In this document: piece by piece, positions 54,356 through 63,776 of the stretch
How positions within the stretch are numbered: position 1 is the stretch's first letter
How the letters are laid out: every line of letters begins with the position of its first letter
DNA from: Synechococcales cyanobacterium CNB
GTDB taxonomy: Bacteria > Planctomycetota > Phycisphaerae > Phycisphaerales > UBA1924
DNA: 64,000 nucleotides
Direction of reading: 5' to 3'
Assembly (NCBI GenBank): GCA_030263455.1
Contig: SZOZ01000004.1
Location: forward strand, 62,001-126,000
Made by a program: the position numbers and the translations under genes
Notes under the pieces: model-generated
What the model was told of the DNA's origin: nothing
Databases searched by the model: none
Seen by the model: the letters and a program-made list of their open reading frames with translations, nothing else

Positions 54356-56686
54356 TCAGCGCCGCTTCTTGTAGCGTCGCGTCGTGTCGTCCGGCCGGTC
54401 CCGCCCGGCACGCGGATCGACGCGCCTCGCTCCCGCGGCGCCCTGTCTCGCGGCCTCCTGCTTCGCTCGCTGCTGCTCCGCGATCTCCTGCAGCCTCGCC
54501 ATGAAGCCCGTCTTCTTGCCGCTCTTCTTCGCCTTGATCTTGTCGAGGTCGAGCAGCCCGTGCTTCTCGCAGTGCGCCCTGATCCACCGGCTCTCGAAGA
54601 TGCCGAGCGTGGAGTTCGTGATGAAGTAGAGCGAAAGCCCGCTCGGCGCGTTGTACATGAACACGGGGAACATCACCACCGACACGATCCGCATGATCTT
54701 CTGCTGCTGCTCCTGCTCCGGCGTCATCGCGGCCGAGGGGGGCGGCGTGAGGTACTTCTGGTGCACATAGAACACCACGCCGAGCAGCAGCGGCAGGATG
54801 TTCAACGAACTGATCGCGCCCATCAGCGGGATCGTGAAGAGCGTGCGACCGAAGTAGATCGCCCGGTCCGGCTCCGACAGGTCGCCCAGGAACGACCACT
54901 GCGCACCCGTCATCGCCTGAAAGACGCCGAAGAACGCCGGCTCGTGCCGGAGTTCGATCGCGAAGTAGAGCGTCGCGTACAGCGCGATCCAGACCGGGCT
55001 TTGCAGGAAGAGCGGCAGGCACCCGAGGAAGCCGGCCGGGCTGACGCCCTCCTCGCGCCACAACCGGGCCATCTCCTGCTGCATGCGCTGCTTGTCGTTG
55101 CGGAACTTCTCCTGGATCGCCTTCTGCTTCGGGGCGAGTCCCTGCATCTGCTTGCCGAACCGCTGCATCCTGATCTGCGCGAACCGCGTCACGGGGTGAA
55201 GGATCGTGCGCACGACCACCACGAGGAAGATGATCGCCAGGCCCCAGTCGTGCGTCAGGGAGTGCAGCAGCCTCATCAGCGAGAGGAGCGGCTCCGTCAG
55301 CCAGGCGAAGGTGCACGCCGCGCACATCCCGCCGAAGTTGAACACCACGATCCGGTCGATCCCCAGCGCGGCTGCCATCGGGTGGGCACGGATGATCGGC
55401 CGGCTCAGCGGCCCCGCATACAGCCCGAGGTCCACCGCCGCAGCGCCCCCCGCCGGCACGACCTGCTCGCGCAGCGCGAGCGACAGCACCATCGCGGGGT
55501 CCGTGCCGCCCGTGTTGAGCACCACGCGGTCGATGCGCTCCACAGCATCGAAGGTCTTGCGCGGCATCGCGGCGGAGAGGTCGATGACCGGATGCATGAC
55601 GACGCCGAAGTACCGGTTCGTCATCCCTGTCCAGACGAGCTCGTAGGACTTCTCGGCCGCGCGGTCGTTCGGCCACAGGGGAGAGGGCAGCGTCTCCGGG
55701 TACAGACCGGTCTGCTTGTCGCGCGTCCCGAGCGCCTTCGCACGGGGCCAGAGGAAGTCGCTCGCGGCGACAAACTGCCGGGCCGGATCGACCGCGGGTG
55801 CGGCCAGGTACCCGAACCGCACGCGCCGCTTGTCACCGCCGTAGCCGAGGTGGTCTTCCGGCAGGTCGCCCGGACCAAACACCCGCAGCCGCACGCGCAT
55901 GGCCCTTTCGGTCAGGTTCTCGACCCGTTGGCTCAGCAGCACGTCGTTCGCGTTCTCGGCCAGCGTATAGCGCCGCTCGACGCGCAGGACGCGCCGCCCC
56001 TCGGCATCCACCACGAACGCCTCGAAGCGGCCAGGCTCTCCTTCCGACACCTGCCGCCACAGCGGACGCACCGCGTCCGCCAGCGGCACGAGCACGCCGT
56101 CCACTTCCACCGCAAGCGCGGCCATGGGCGCGATCGCGGCGGTCCGCGTCACCGCGTTCCCCTGCGCATCCACGCCTGCCCACGTCACGCGCCGCTCCGC
56201 CTGCAACTCGACGAAGTGCTCGTCCGCGACAGGCTCGCGCTTGCGCGCCGCCCGATCCGTCTTGATCGAATCCAACTGGTCCGCGAGGCGAAGCGACCGC
56301 ACGCCCGCCCCGAGCGTCGTGAACTCAAGCCGCATCTCGTAGGGCGAGTCGTAGCCAAGCCCGCCCAAGGGGGCGAATGACGACGCCAGCGGATCGCCTT
56401 CGAACGACTCGGCACGAAGCCCAGTCGGCGCCACGACCGTCTCGGCCTGCGGAGGAGCGGGTGGCGAGGCCACATCGGTCGGCGCCGGCGTGTCCGTCGC
56501 CACAGGTGGGGCCTGCTCGCGCACCGCCTCCTGAGCCGCCTGCTGCTCGACCTGCGCCTGCGCGGCCTGCCTCGCCGCTCGCTGGTTCGCCGTGTTCCGC
56601 GCCACCGCGATCATCACACCGATGCCGGCGACCATCACGACCAGCGGCACCATGATCCTGAGCGGTTTGTTGCGGGGCGGCGGCAT
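54356..56686 (-). CDS. yidC: Membrane protein insertase YidC
   Basis: Inserts and folds inner-membrane proteins with or without Sec, including ATP synthase subunit c. 776 aa, long for the family. Residue 10-30 is the first membrane helix, residues ~50-440 a large periplasmic domain, and the C-terminal ~290 residues the Oxa1-like core (DWGLAIIFLVVVVRTILHPV, then GFLGCLPLFLQSPVWIALY). A cytoplasmic tail is Lys/Arg-rich (KKSGKKTG ... YKKRR). A TATCGT -10-like element lies 40 nt upstream of the ATG and GAGGAGG follows it. Confidence 0.95.
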   Translation of the reverse strand: MPPPRNKPLRIMVPLVVMVAGIGVMIAVARNTANQRAARQAAQAQVEQQAAQEAVREQAPPVATDTPAPTDVASPPAPPQAETVVAPTGLRAESFEGDPLASSFAPLGGLGYDSPYEMRLEFTTLGAGVRSLRLADQLDSIKTDRAARKREPVADEHFVELQAERRVTWAGVDAQGNAVTRTAAIAPMAALAVEVDGVLVPLADAVRPLWRQVSEGEPGRFEAFVVDAEGRRVLRVERRYTLAENANDVLLSQRVENLTERAMRVRLRVFGPGDLPEDHLGYGGDKRRVRFGYLAAPAVDPARQFVAASDFLWPRAKALGTRDKQTGLYPETLPSPLWPNDRAAEKSYELVWTGMTNRYFGVVMHPVIDLSAAMPRKTFDAVERIDRVVLNTGGTDPAMVLSLALREQVVPAGGAAAVDLGLYAGPLSRPIIRAHPMAAALGIDRIVVFNFGGMCAACTFAWLTEPLLSLMRLLHSLTHDWGLAIIFLVVVVRTILHPVTRFAQIRMQRFGKQMQGLAPKQKAIQEKFRNDKQRMQQEMARLWREEGVSPAGFLGCLPLFLQSPVWIALYATLYFAIELRHEPAFFGVFQAMTGAQWSFLGDLSEPDRAIYFGRTLFTIPLMGAISSLNILPLLLGVVFYVHQKYLTPPPSAAMTPEQEQQQKIMRIVSVVMFPVFMYNAPSGLSLYFITNSTLGIFESRWIRAHCEKHGLLDLDKIKAKKSGKKTGFMARLQEIAEQQRAKQEAARQGAAGARRVDPRAGRDRPDDTTRRYKKRR

Positions 56687-56774
56687 GGCTGAACGCGCGG
56701 AGCCTCCTCAGCGTCGGCAGGGGGCAACGATAGCCGGTCGTTCCGATCCCGGCGGGCCGGATTCCGCCCGCCCT

Positions 56775-57551
56775 TCACCGGCCTTCGTAGAGCCGGTCCC
56801 CCAGCCAGTCGTGCAGCGACGGGATCGCCTTGATCTTCTTCGCCGTCACGTCCACGTTGTACTCGACACGAACGAACTGCGCCCGGTCGGGGTGCAGCAC
56901 CACGTAACTCGCGCGCGGGTCGTGGTCGCGCGGCTGACCCACCGACCCGACGTTGATGATCGCCTTCTCCTCCTCCGCGAAGGTGTACGTCATCTCACCC
57001 AGTTCCGCGGGCGGGTAGAAGTCCGGCTCGTTCGTGAACACTCCCGGCACGTGCGTGTGCCCGACCAGGCACAACCGGTCCACGCGCTCGAACACGGCCT
57101 CCAGCTTGTCCGGGCTGGCGATCGCGTCGTCCGGAAAGATGTACTCGTTGATCGGGCGGCGTGGCGAGCCGTGCACCGCCAGGATCGGCGTGCTCCCGTC
57201 CGGCGGCGTCTCCACCACGCGCACCCGCAGCCGCCCCAGAAACTCATAGCGTTCAGCCCGTAACGCCGGGTCCGGCTCGCTGTCGAACTGCTCTCGCGTC
57301 CAGTACGCCGCCTGCTCCGCGCCCGGGTTGAAGTTCGTGGGCTCGTAGAGCACGCCGAAGTCGTGGTTGCCCATGAGCGACCACACGCAACGCCGGCGGA
57401 CCATGTCCACGCATTCGAGCGGGTCCGGCCCGTAGCCCACGATGTCCCCCAGGCAGATGATGCGCTCGATGCCGCGCGAGTCGATGTCCGCCAGCACCGC
57501 CCGCAGGGCTTCGGCGTTGGCGTGGATGTCGCTGATGACGGCGGTAAGCAC
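56775..57551 (-). CDS. YfcE-type metallophosphoesterase
   Basis: 258 aa calcineurin-like phosphoesterase. Metal-ligand motifs in order: ISDIHANAEAL, GDIVGYGPDPLE, MGNHDFG, VHGSPRRP and LVGHTHVPG. It resembles the YfcE/MJ0936-like group, which can hydrolyse cyclic nucleotides or phosphodiesters; physiological substrate unknown. GTG 57551 begins with TAVISDIHAN, the usual start. A longer in-frame reading to 57701 is not conserved. Divergent from clpP. Confidence 0.88.
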   Translation of the reverse strand: MLTAVISDIHANAEALRAVLADIDSRGIERIICLGDIVGYGPDPLECVDMVRRRCVWSLMGNHDFGVLYEPTNFNPGAEQAAYWTREQFDSEPDPALRAERYEFLGRLRVRVVETPPDGSTPILAVHGSPRRPINEYIFPDDAIASPDKLEAVFERVDRLCLVGHTHVPGVFTNEPDFYPPAELGEMTYTFAEEEKAIINVGSVGQPRDHDPRASYVVLHPDRAQFVRVEYNVDVTAKKIKAIPSLHDWLGDRLYEGR

Positions 57552-57613
57552 GGCTGGCTTTCTCGGCGCCCGCTCTCGGGGGTGTGCCCCGGGGCCTCCG
57601 GGGGCAGGCGGGC

Positions 57614-57619
57614 ATCGTA
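57614..57619 (-). promoter_or_regulatory. -10-like TACGAT for the phosphoesterase gene
   Basis: Minus-strand TACGAT 62 nt before GTG 57551; leadered promoter. Part of a 243-bp divergent region shared with clpP. Confidence 0.35.
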
Positions 57620-57732
57620 GGGAACCCCCACCGGATCGGCAATCGGCCCAAAGCCGCGGGGCGTTCGGGCCGATCGTGGATGGGGGCAGACCTGGCCGCA
57701 CGGGGCGCGGTGGCGATGCGCACCGACGGCCC

Positions 57733-57738
57733 TAGCAT
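57733..57738 (+). promoter_or_regulatory. -10-like TAGCAT for the clpP operon
   Basis: TAGCAT lies 56 nt before ATG 57795, with the Shine-Dalgarno GGAGGAAG (57782-57789) between them. No clear -35. Confidence 0.35.
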
Positions 57739-57794
57739 GCCCCCACGAATGCCGCACGCGCGGCCACACGACCACACGCGGGGAGGAAGCACCG

Positions 57795-58388
57795 ATGCCG
57801 GCCGCAGGGATCACCTACCAGCGCACGCGAGAGATGACCATCGAGGAACTCCTCCTCGAGAACCGCATCGTCTTCCTCGCCAGCGACATCAACCATGTCT
57901 CCGCCTCGCGCGTGATGATGCAGATGCACTACCTCGAACACCAGAAACGCGGGCAGGAGATCAACTTCTACATCAAAAGCCCGGGCGGCAGCGTCGACGA
58001 CACCCTCGCCATCTATGACACCATGCGCCTCATCTCCTCGCCGGTCGCCACGTACTGCATCGGCTACGCCTACTCTGGCGCGGCCCTGCTCGTCACCGCG
58101 GGCGTCAAGGGACGGCGCTTCATCCTGCCCCACGCCAAGATCATGATCCACCAGCCCTACGGCGGCGTGACCGGGCAGGCCGAGGACATCCGCATCCAGG
58201 CCGAGCAGATCATCAAGGCCAAGCGGCAACTCAACGAAATCTTCTCCCGCCACACCGGGCAGGACGTCGAGCAGATCCGCCGCGACGCCGAACGCGACAA
58301 GTTCTTCTCAGCAGAGGAAGCGGTCGCCTACGGCCTGGTGGACGAGGTCCTCAAGGAACCGCCCAAGGAAGCCAACGTCGCCCGCTGA
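57795..58388 (+). CDS. clpP: ATP-dependent Clp protease proteolytic subunit, first copy
   Basis: 197 aa serine protease subunit. Catalytic triad Ser94 ([11 protein letters not shown]), His119 (MIHQPYGG) and Asp168 ([11 protein letters not shown]). The Ser context is YSG instead of the usual ASMG, so the Met after the nucleophile is Gly here. [11 protein letters not shown] is the oxyanion-loop Gly-Gly. Followed 56 bp later by a second clpP, so the two may form mixed rings. A GGAGGAAG Shine-Dalgarno precedes ATG 57795. Confidence 0.93.
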   Translation: MPAAGITYQRTREMTIEELLLENRIVFLASDINHVSASRVMMQMHYLEHQKRGQEINFYIKSPGGSVDDTLAIYDTMRLISSPVATYCIGYAYSGAALLVTAGVKGRRFILPHAKIMIHQPYGGVTGQAEDIRIQAEQIIKAKRQLNEIFSRHTGQDVEQIRRDAERDKFFSAEEAVAYGLVDEVLKEPPKEANVAR

Positions 58389-58444
58389 CCCGGCCCCGCA
58401 ACTCCGTACGACCCATCCAACGCACCGAGAGCAGGACACGCCAC

Positions 58445-59071
58445 ATGTCGAGTTACCTGGTCCCCATCGTCATCGAGAAGACCTCACGCGGCGAACGGTC
58501 GTACGACATCTACTCACGCCTGCTGAAGGACCGCATCATCTTCCTCGGCGGCCCGATCATGGACGAGATGGCGAACCTCGTCGTCGCTCAGCTGCTCTTC
58601 CTCGCCAACGAAGACCCCAAGAGCGACATTCATCTTTACGTGAACTCGCCGGGCGGCAGCGTCACCGCCGGACTCGGCATTCTCGACACCATGAACTTCA
58701 TCGCCCCCGACGTCTGCACCTACATCATCGGGCAGGCCGCCAGCATGGGCTCCGTGCTCGCCTGCTCCGGCGCGAAGGGAAAGCGCTACGCCCTGCCCAA
58801 CGCACGCAACCTGCTGCACCAGCCGCTCCTTTCGGGCGTCATGGAGGGCCAGGCGACCGACATCGAGATCGAAGCCCGAGAGATGCTCCGCCTGCGAGAC
58901 CGCATCTACGAGGTCTACGTGCAGGCCACCGGACAGCCGCGACCGCGCATCGAGGAAGACCTCGACCGCAACAAGTGGCTCGACGAGAAGGAAATGCTTG
59001 CCTACGGCCTCATCGACGCCGTGCTGGAATCCATGCCCCAGCACCGGCGCGAACATCACGACGACGAGTAA
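58445..59071 (+). CDS. clpP: ATP-dependent Clp protease proteolytic subunit, second copy
   Basis: 208 aa. Canonical triad: Ser100 ([12 protein letters not shown]), His125 (NLLHQPLL) and Asp174 ([12 protein letters not shown]). The N-terminus [29 protein letters not shown] is that of typical ClpP. The C-terminus is unusually long and His/Asp-rich ([11 protein letters not shown]). ATG 58445 follows GAGCAGGAC. Together with the first copy and the ClpS-like protein, the window holds three parts of a Clp system, but no ClpA/C/X ATPase. Confidence 0.95.
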   Translation: MSSYLVPIVIEKTSRGERSYDIYSRLLKDRIIFLGGPIMDEMANLVVAQLLFLANEDPKSDIHLYVNSPGGSVTAGLGILDTMNFIAPDVCTYIIGQAASMGSVLACSGAKGKRYALPNARNLLHQPLLSGVMEGQATDIEIEAREMLRLRDRIYEVYVQATGQPRPRIEEDLDRNKWLDEKEMLAYGLIDAVLESMPQHRREHHDDE

Positions 59072-59201
59072 CGCACCCGCAACCGCTCCCGCGTGCGATC
59101 GCATCGCCCGCACTCGAACACGACCGCGATGTTCGACGTGAATCCCGGGATTCGCTCCGCTCGTCCCGGGCGTGATCGCTGCAAGAAGAATCTTCTCCTC
59201 G

Positions 59202-60488
59202 TCAGGGCAGCGCGAATCGTGCGCACATTGCCCGCACGTCCTCGCGCACCTTCGCGCACACGCTCGCCTCGCCCGCCGCGCCGAGCACTCCGTCGATGAA
59301 CTCCGCGACCGTCGCCATGTCGTTCTCGCGCAGGCCGCGCGTGGTGATGGCGGGCGTGCCGAGGCGCAGCCCGCTGGTCACGCGGGGCGGGCGCGGGTCT
59401 TGCGGGATGCCGTTCTTGTTCGTGATGATGCCCGCCGATTCGAGCCATTTTTCCGCGTCCGCGCCGGTAAGGTTCTGGTCTCGCGTGCGCAGGTCCACGA
59501 GCATCAGGTGGTTGTCCGTGCCGCCGCTGGTGATGCGGTAGCCGCGTTCGCGGAGCGCGCCCGCGAGCGCCTTGGCGTTGCGTACCACGCGCCCCTGGTA
59601 CGCCTTGAACTCCGGTCGTAGCGCCTCGCCGAATGCCACCGCCTTCGCGAACACCACGTGCATCAGCGGCCCGCCCTGCATTCCCGGGAAGACGGCCCGG
59701 TCGATCTTCCTGGCGATCTCCTCGTCGTTCGTCAGGATCAGCCCGCCGCGCGGCCCGCGCAGCGTCTTGTGCGTCGTCGTCGTCACCACGTGGCAGTGTG
59801 GGAAGGGGGAGGGGTGCTCGCCGCTCGCCACCAGCCCCGCGATGTGCGCCACGTCCGCCATGAGCATCGCCCCGCACCTGTCCGCGATCTCTCGGAACCG
59901 CGCGAAGTCGATCACGCGCGGATACGCCGAATACCCGCACATGAGCAGCTTGGGCCGGTGCTCCATGCACAGGGTCTCGGCCGCGTCGTAGTCGATCTGC
60001 TCGAAGCGCGGGTGGGCCGGGTCGTAGTGCAGCGGGTAGAAGACCGGGTTGAACCACTTGCCGCTCAGGTTCACCTTCAGCCCGTGCGAGAGATGCCCCC
60101 CGTCCGCCAGCACCAGCGAGGCGAACGTGTCCCCCGGCTGGAGCAGCGCGAGGAAGACGGCTGCGTTTGCCTGCGCCCCCGAGTGCGGCTGCACATTCGC
60201 GAACCGGCATCCGAAGAGCTGCTTCGCCCGCTCGCGCGCGAGCTCCTCAGCCTGGTCGTGGTAGACGCACCCGCCGTAGTACCGCGCCCCCGGGTAGCCC
60301 TCGGCGTACTTGTTCGTGAAGCACGTCCCCATCGCGTGCATCACGGCGGGCGAGACGTGGTTCTCGCTGGCGATCAGTTCGAGCGTCGTCGCCTGGCGCT
60401 CCTGCTCACGCGCGAGGATTGCGGCCGCCTCCGGGTCACGCTCGCGCAGCAGCCCGAGCACACTGTCGGCAATGGAGTCGTGGGACAT
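59202..60488 (-). CDS. glyA: Serine hydroxymethyltransferase
   Basis: PLP enzyme making glycine and methylene-THF from serine and THF. 428 aa. Motifs: [29 protein letters not shown], and the PLP Lys in [16 protein letters not shown]. Start ATG 60488 is preceded by TATCAT 6 nt upstream. Convergent with the clpP operon across a 130-bp gap that contains only short palindromes (AGAAG-AAT-CTTCT near 59184). Confidence 0.97.
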   Translation of the reverse strand: MSHDSIADSVLGLLRERDPEAAAILAREQERQATTLELIASENHVSPAVMHAMGTCFTNKYAEGYPGARYYGGCVYHDQAEELARERAKQLFGCRFANVQPHSGAQANAAVFLALLQPGDTFASLVLADGGHLSHGLKVNLSGKWFNPVFYPLHYDPAHPRFEQIDYDAAETLCMEHRPKLLMCGYSAYPRVIDFARFREIADRCGAMLMADVAHIAGLVASGEHPSPFPHCHVVTTTTHKTLRGPRGGLILTNDEEIARKIDRAVFPGMQGGPLMHVVFAKAVAFGEALRPEFKAYQGRVVRNAKALAGALRERGYRITSGGTDNHLMLVDLRTRDQNLTGADAEKWLESAGIITNKNGIPQDPRPPRVTSGLRLGTPAITTRGLRENDMATVAEFIDGVLGAAGEASVCAKVREDVRAMCARFALP

Positions 60489-60494
60489 GTGTGG

Positions 60495-60500
60495 ATGATA
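60495..60500 (-). promoter_or_regulatory. -10-like TATCAT, leaderless position
   Basis: TATCAT (minus strand) ends 6 nt before the glyA ATG at 60488; no Shine-Dalgarno is seen. One of the clearest members of the leaderless set. Confidence 0.5.
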
Positions 60501-60527
60501 CGGACGGCATTCACCGTGAGAGCCGGC

Positions 60528-61433
60528 TCATCCCACGTCCCCTGCCAGCGCCAGCGGACGCACCATGCCCGCCGCCTCCTCGGCACGCGGCGGGTCCGCC
60601 AGGTCGATCGGCAGATAGACGCCCCTCGCATGGTCGCTGTTCAGCACCACCACACACGGCGGCACGATCAGAACCCCGTTGTCCGCCTTCTCGTGCCCCA
60701 GCACGAACAGCCCCACCCCCCACCGCTCGACCAGGTCCTCCAACTGCTCGGCGTCGTACCCGCGACCCCACACCATCACGTGCGCAGAGCCACGCCGCGG
60801 CTGGAAATCGTCGTCCGTCAGGTCTCGGTCGAGGATCGTCGCGTCGAACCGCGCCATGCCCTCCGGCCCGGGCAGGCTGTGGGCGCAGAGCACGTCTCCG
60901 CGAGGGCCGCAGCAGCGCAACGCGATCGGCATCGACCGGATGAACCGCTCGACCGCCCGCGCCACTCGCTCCCACTCGCCGCCGAAGACGTACTCGAGGC
61001 CGTCGTTGAAAGCGTCCACGCACCGCACGCCGTCCTTGACGATCCCCGCCCCGATGATCTGGCTCAACTCGTGGTTGGCGAGCAGGGCGTGCACACGCTC
61101 CGGGAACTCTGCCTTCAACTGCGCCACCCGGGCCAGCGCGCGGTAACTGAAGTCCAGCCCGTTCACAAGCCGGTCTGCGTGGATGACCTCGTGCAGCGTC
61201 AGGTGCGGCCCCGGCTCGCCCGCGGAAGCCGCGTGGTCCATCCTTGCCGCCTCGACCAGCCGCTCCAGATGGAATGGGTTGTCGTGCAGATCACCCGTGG
61301 CGACCAGCGTGCCTGGGGCTTCGATCACGTCGATCGACCTGCGGCGGCAACGGGCGTCGCGGTTGGATTCCGCGCCCCGCTCGAAGAGGCGGCAGACCGC
61401 GTCCGGGTCCTGGAGGTCGGGAGCGCGGAGGAT
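60528..61433 (-). CDS. PP2A/Ser-Thr-phosphatase-like metallophosphoesterase
   Basis: About 301 aa. Calcineurin-like fold: VATGDLHDNPFHLERL (GDxHDN), FVLGHEKADNGV, LLANHELSQI (GNHE-like), and CAHSLPGPEG. Placed right after the Ser/Thr kinase gene, so it may reverse that kinase's phosphorylation. The start is uncertain. GAGGAGG lies 7 nt before an ATC codon at 61433 and the coding look begins there, but ATC starts are rare. The next in-frame GTG is 61328, which would cut 35 N-terminal residues yet leave the phosphatase core. Confidence 0.75.
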   Translation of the reverse strand: MLRAPDLQDPDAVCRLFERGAESNRDARCRRRSIDVIEAPGTLVATGDLHDNPFHLERLVEAARMDHAASAGEPGPHLTLHEVIHADRLVNGLDFSYRALARVAQLKAEFPERVHALLANHELSQIIGAGIVKDGVRCVDAFNDGLEYVFGGEWERVARAVERFIRSMPIALRCCGPRGDVLCAHSLPGPEGMARFDATILDRDLTDDDFQPRRGSAHVMVWGRGYDAEQLEDLVERWGVGLFVLGHEKADNGVLIVPPCVVVLNSDHARGVYLPIDLADPPRAEEAAGMVRPLALAGDVG

Positions 61434-61435
61434 CG

Positions 61436-62338
61436 CTAGTCCTCCTCGTCGTCGATCGCCTGCGCGGCCATCGCGGTCGCCGCGTGCAGGATGCCCCGGA
61501 CCAGGTTCAGCCGGTCCTGGACCTCCTTCATCGACTCCGGGCGCTTCTCGGGGTCGATCTCGACGCACTGCATGATCAGGTCGTTCAGTTTCGGGTGGAT
61601 GCGCGGGTTCAGTTCGATCGCGGGCTTCGGCTTCGCCACCAGGTTGTCATCCAGTGAACCGACGAGTGAGTCCCCCTTGGCCAGAGCGGTCGGGATGTGC
61701 TGCCTCGTCAGCACCCAGTACATCGTCGCGCCGAGGTTGTAGATGTCCGTCTTGGGCGTGATCGCGCGCCGATGCACCTGCTCCGGGGCGATGTAGTCGG
61801 GCGTGCCCTGGATCCGCGGCTTGATCGTCCCCGACGAGCAGGACTGCCCGAGGTCGATGATCTTCACCACGCCGCCCTCGGACACCACGATGTTGTTTGG
61901 CTTCATGTCCGCGTGGACGAACCCGCGCCCGTGCATGTGGGCCATCGCCGCCGCGGCCTGCTCGAAGATGGCGCACGCCTCCTCGAAGGTGTGGGGCGGG
62001 TGGCGGTCGAGGCTCACCCCGTCCACGAACTCCATGACGAGGTACAACTCCTTGACCGCAAGGAACGACCCCTTCTTGATCAGCCGTTCGATCTTGCGGA
62101 TGCCGGGGTGGTCCAGCTGGCGGGCGACCTTGTACTCCATCTCGGCCTGGTCGAGGAACCGTTGGTCCTTGTCCGTCTGCTTCTCAACGTGCTTGAGCGC
62201 GACGATCTGCTTGGTCTTGGGGTCCTGGACGAGGTAGATGACGGACGCAGCCCCGCGTCCGATCTCGGACAGCACGCGGTAGCCCTCGACGACGTCGCCC
62301 TTCTTCTTCACCGGCACAGATGAGGTGTCCTCTGCCAT
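61436..62338 (-). CDS. Cytoplasmic Ser/Thr protein kinase (Hanks type)
   Basis: 300 aa kinase domain with almost nothing else. GRGAASVIYLV (Gly loop), Lys in IVALKHVEKQ, hinge LVMEFVDGVSLDRH, catalytic loop GFVHADMKPNNIVV (HAD-MKPNN in place of HRD-LKPEN), DLG in VKIIDLGQSC in place of DFG, and GTPDYIAPEQVH. No membrane helix or PASTA domain. The two changes in the catalytic and metal-binding loops are conservative enough for activity. TAG stop is followed 2 bp later by the probable start of the phosphatase gene. Confidence 0.9.
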   Translation of the reverse strand: MAEDTSSVPVKKKGDVVEGYRVLSEIGRGAASVIYLVQDPKTKQIVALKHVEKQTDKDQRFLDQAEMEYKVARQLDHPGIRKIERLIKKGSFLAVKELYLVMEFVDGVSLDRHPPHTFEEACAIFEQAAAAMAHMHGRGFVHADMKPNNIVVSEGGVVKIIDLGQSCSSGTIKPRIQGTPDYIAPEQVHRRAITPKTDIYNLGATMYWVLTRQHIPTALAKGDSLVGSLDDNLVAKPKPAIELNPRIHPKLNDLIMQCVEIDPEKRPESMKEVQDRLNLVRGILHAATAMAAQAIDDEED

Positions 62339-62572
62339 CGTCGAACCCCCGCGACGAACGGGGGCCGCTCCTCCGAAACCCCGCCGGACGACAGACCGGC
62401 GGTATGCCTAGTGCCCGGACGCCGCCCCGAAGACGACCCGGATCGGCCCGTGGGGCAGAGGGCGGCGTATTCGCGGCCGCCGCTCGCGGGCGACCGGACC
62501 CGATCTTAGCAGCAACCCCGCCCCCCGTGCGGCTGAGTGTTCGCTGGTCGGAGATACGAGAGCAATCCCGTG

Positions 62573-63229
62573 TCAGCGACGGGCGTCTACCTGCTCGCGG
62601 AAGGCCGCTGCGGGGAAGAGACGACCCGGCCCGCCCGAGGGCGAAACATCCGACGCGAAGACGATCCGCTCCGGCGGGATGCCCAGGTCCCGGGCCAGCA
62701 CGCTGACGAGTTCGACCAGCCGCGACATCTGGGCGTCGGAAAAGGATCGCCTGTCGCCGTTGCCGACGAGGCAGATGCCGATGGCGTGCTGGTTGTACCA
62801 GTCGGCGTTCGGGCCGCCGGTGTGTGCGCCGGGCTGTTGTTCGAGCCAGCGGTAGCCGACGTGGATCTCGCCGTCGGAGAGGCCGTTGCCGTTGCCGATG
62901 ACGAAGTGGTACCCGAGGCCGCGGAGATTCCGGGCCTTGTGCTCCTGGTCGATCGAAGCCGCGGTGCCGAAGGGCGAGCCGGATTGCTCGATGACGATGG
63001 CCTGCCAGCGTGCCCTGTCCAGCGGCTGCCGGGGCGCGAGGATGACCTCCATCGAGGCGGGGCCGGTCGCGGCAGCGAGGGCGGGGAGCGTCATGCCATC
63101 AAACCGCGGAGCCGGGCCGCCGTCCAGCGCGAGCAGCGCACCGCTGACGCCGGTCATCGCGGCGAGCAGCGACAGCCACACCGTCTTCGAGCGGCGGCTC
63201 ATGCGGGTCGTGCTGCGTTCGGCCTTCAT
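62573..63229 (-). CDS. PGRP/amidase_2-like protein without zinc ligands
   Basis: 218 aa. An N-terminal membrane anchor or signal (about 12-28, VWLSLLAAMTGVSGALL), then a peptidoglycan-recognition/N-acetylmuramoyl-L-alanine amidase fold: WQAIVIEQSGSP, LGYHFVIGNGNGLSDGEI, and YNQHAIGICLVGNGD. The zinc sites of active enzymes are changed. The first His is Glu (IVIEQ for IVIHH), and the C-terminal H...C pair is lost (VFASDVSPSGGPG for HRDVxPxxCPG). It is therefore probably a non-catalytic peptidoglycan-binding protein. ATG 63229 follows GAGGGG; an upstream in-frame GTG at 63244 is also possible. Confidence 0.75.
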   Translation of the reverse strand: MKAERSTTRMSRRSKTVWLSLLAAMTGVSGALLALDGGPAPRFDGMTLPALAAATGPASMEVILAPRQPLDRARWQAIVIEQSGSPFGTAASIDQEHKARNLRGLGYHFVIGNGNGLSDGEIHVGYRWLEQQPGAHTGGPNADWYNQHAIGICLVGNGDRRSFSDAQMSRLVELVSVLARDLGIPPERIVFASDVSPSGGPGRLFPAAAFREQVDARR

Positions 63230-63364
63230 GCCCCTCGGCTCCACGTCACCGATGCATCATCGGCAAAGACTACCAAACGATCGGGCCTGCGGCGTGTGTT
63301 TCGTTGGAAATCGCGCGTTATCGACGCGAGTTTTTGACGGTCGCGAGGAACGGAGATCGCCCGC

Positions 63365-63634
63365 TCACTCAGCCGCAAGCAATCGCCCGCGCAGGTTGGG
63401 GATGCGCCGACCGAACTCGTCCTCTAGGTATTGCGGTGGGTACTGTCCGCGCACCAAGTCGTAGCGGCTGTACTGGCTCCGGGGGTCGCGAGCGTTGATC
63501 GGAGACTGGTGGCACGCCGAAAGCCAGAGGGCCGAAAGACCGAAAAAAAACGTCCAAACCACGAGCGGCCGCCGCGAACCGGCCGCGCCGAGTCTGCGCC
63601 GCGAGACGAGATGGTCGTGTGTGCCCGTCGCCAT
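63365..63634 (-). CDS. Small lipoprotein
   Basis: 89 aa. A basic N-terminus, a hydrophobic segment (WTFFFGLSALWL) and a lipobox LSAC, with Cys at about residue 41, indicating lipidation and outer or inner membrane anchoring. The mature part is about 48 residues (SQYSRYDLVRGQYPPQYLED, then EFGRRIPNLRGR), with no known family. The long basic leader before the hydrophobic core suggests that the true start may be internal. Preceded by a 142-bp gap. Confidence 0.65.
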   Translation of the reverse strand: MATGTHDHLVSRRRLGAAGSRRPLVVWTFFFGLSALWLSACHQSPINARDPRSQYSRYDLVRGQYPPQYLEDEFGRRIPNLRGRLLAAE

Positions 63635-63776
63635 AACGAACGCCGGCAGTCTACCACCCAGAAGTCCGGGTGGCGGCTGCCGGCTGTCCGTTCGGAGAGA
63701 AACAGCAGGGAGGAGTCAGGAAGAGCGCTGCGGCTCTCCCCGGAGTACGAGCGATGACACCTCGGCGTTCGCGTCC

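Noticed and set aside
59184-59196. Palindrome AGAAGAATCTTCT between clpP and glyA as a terminator
   Set aside because: Stem of only 5 bp and no T run on either strand.
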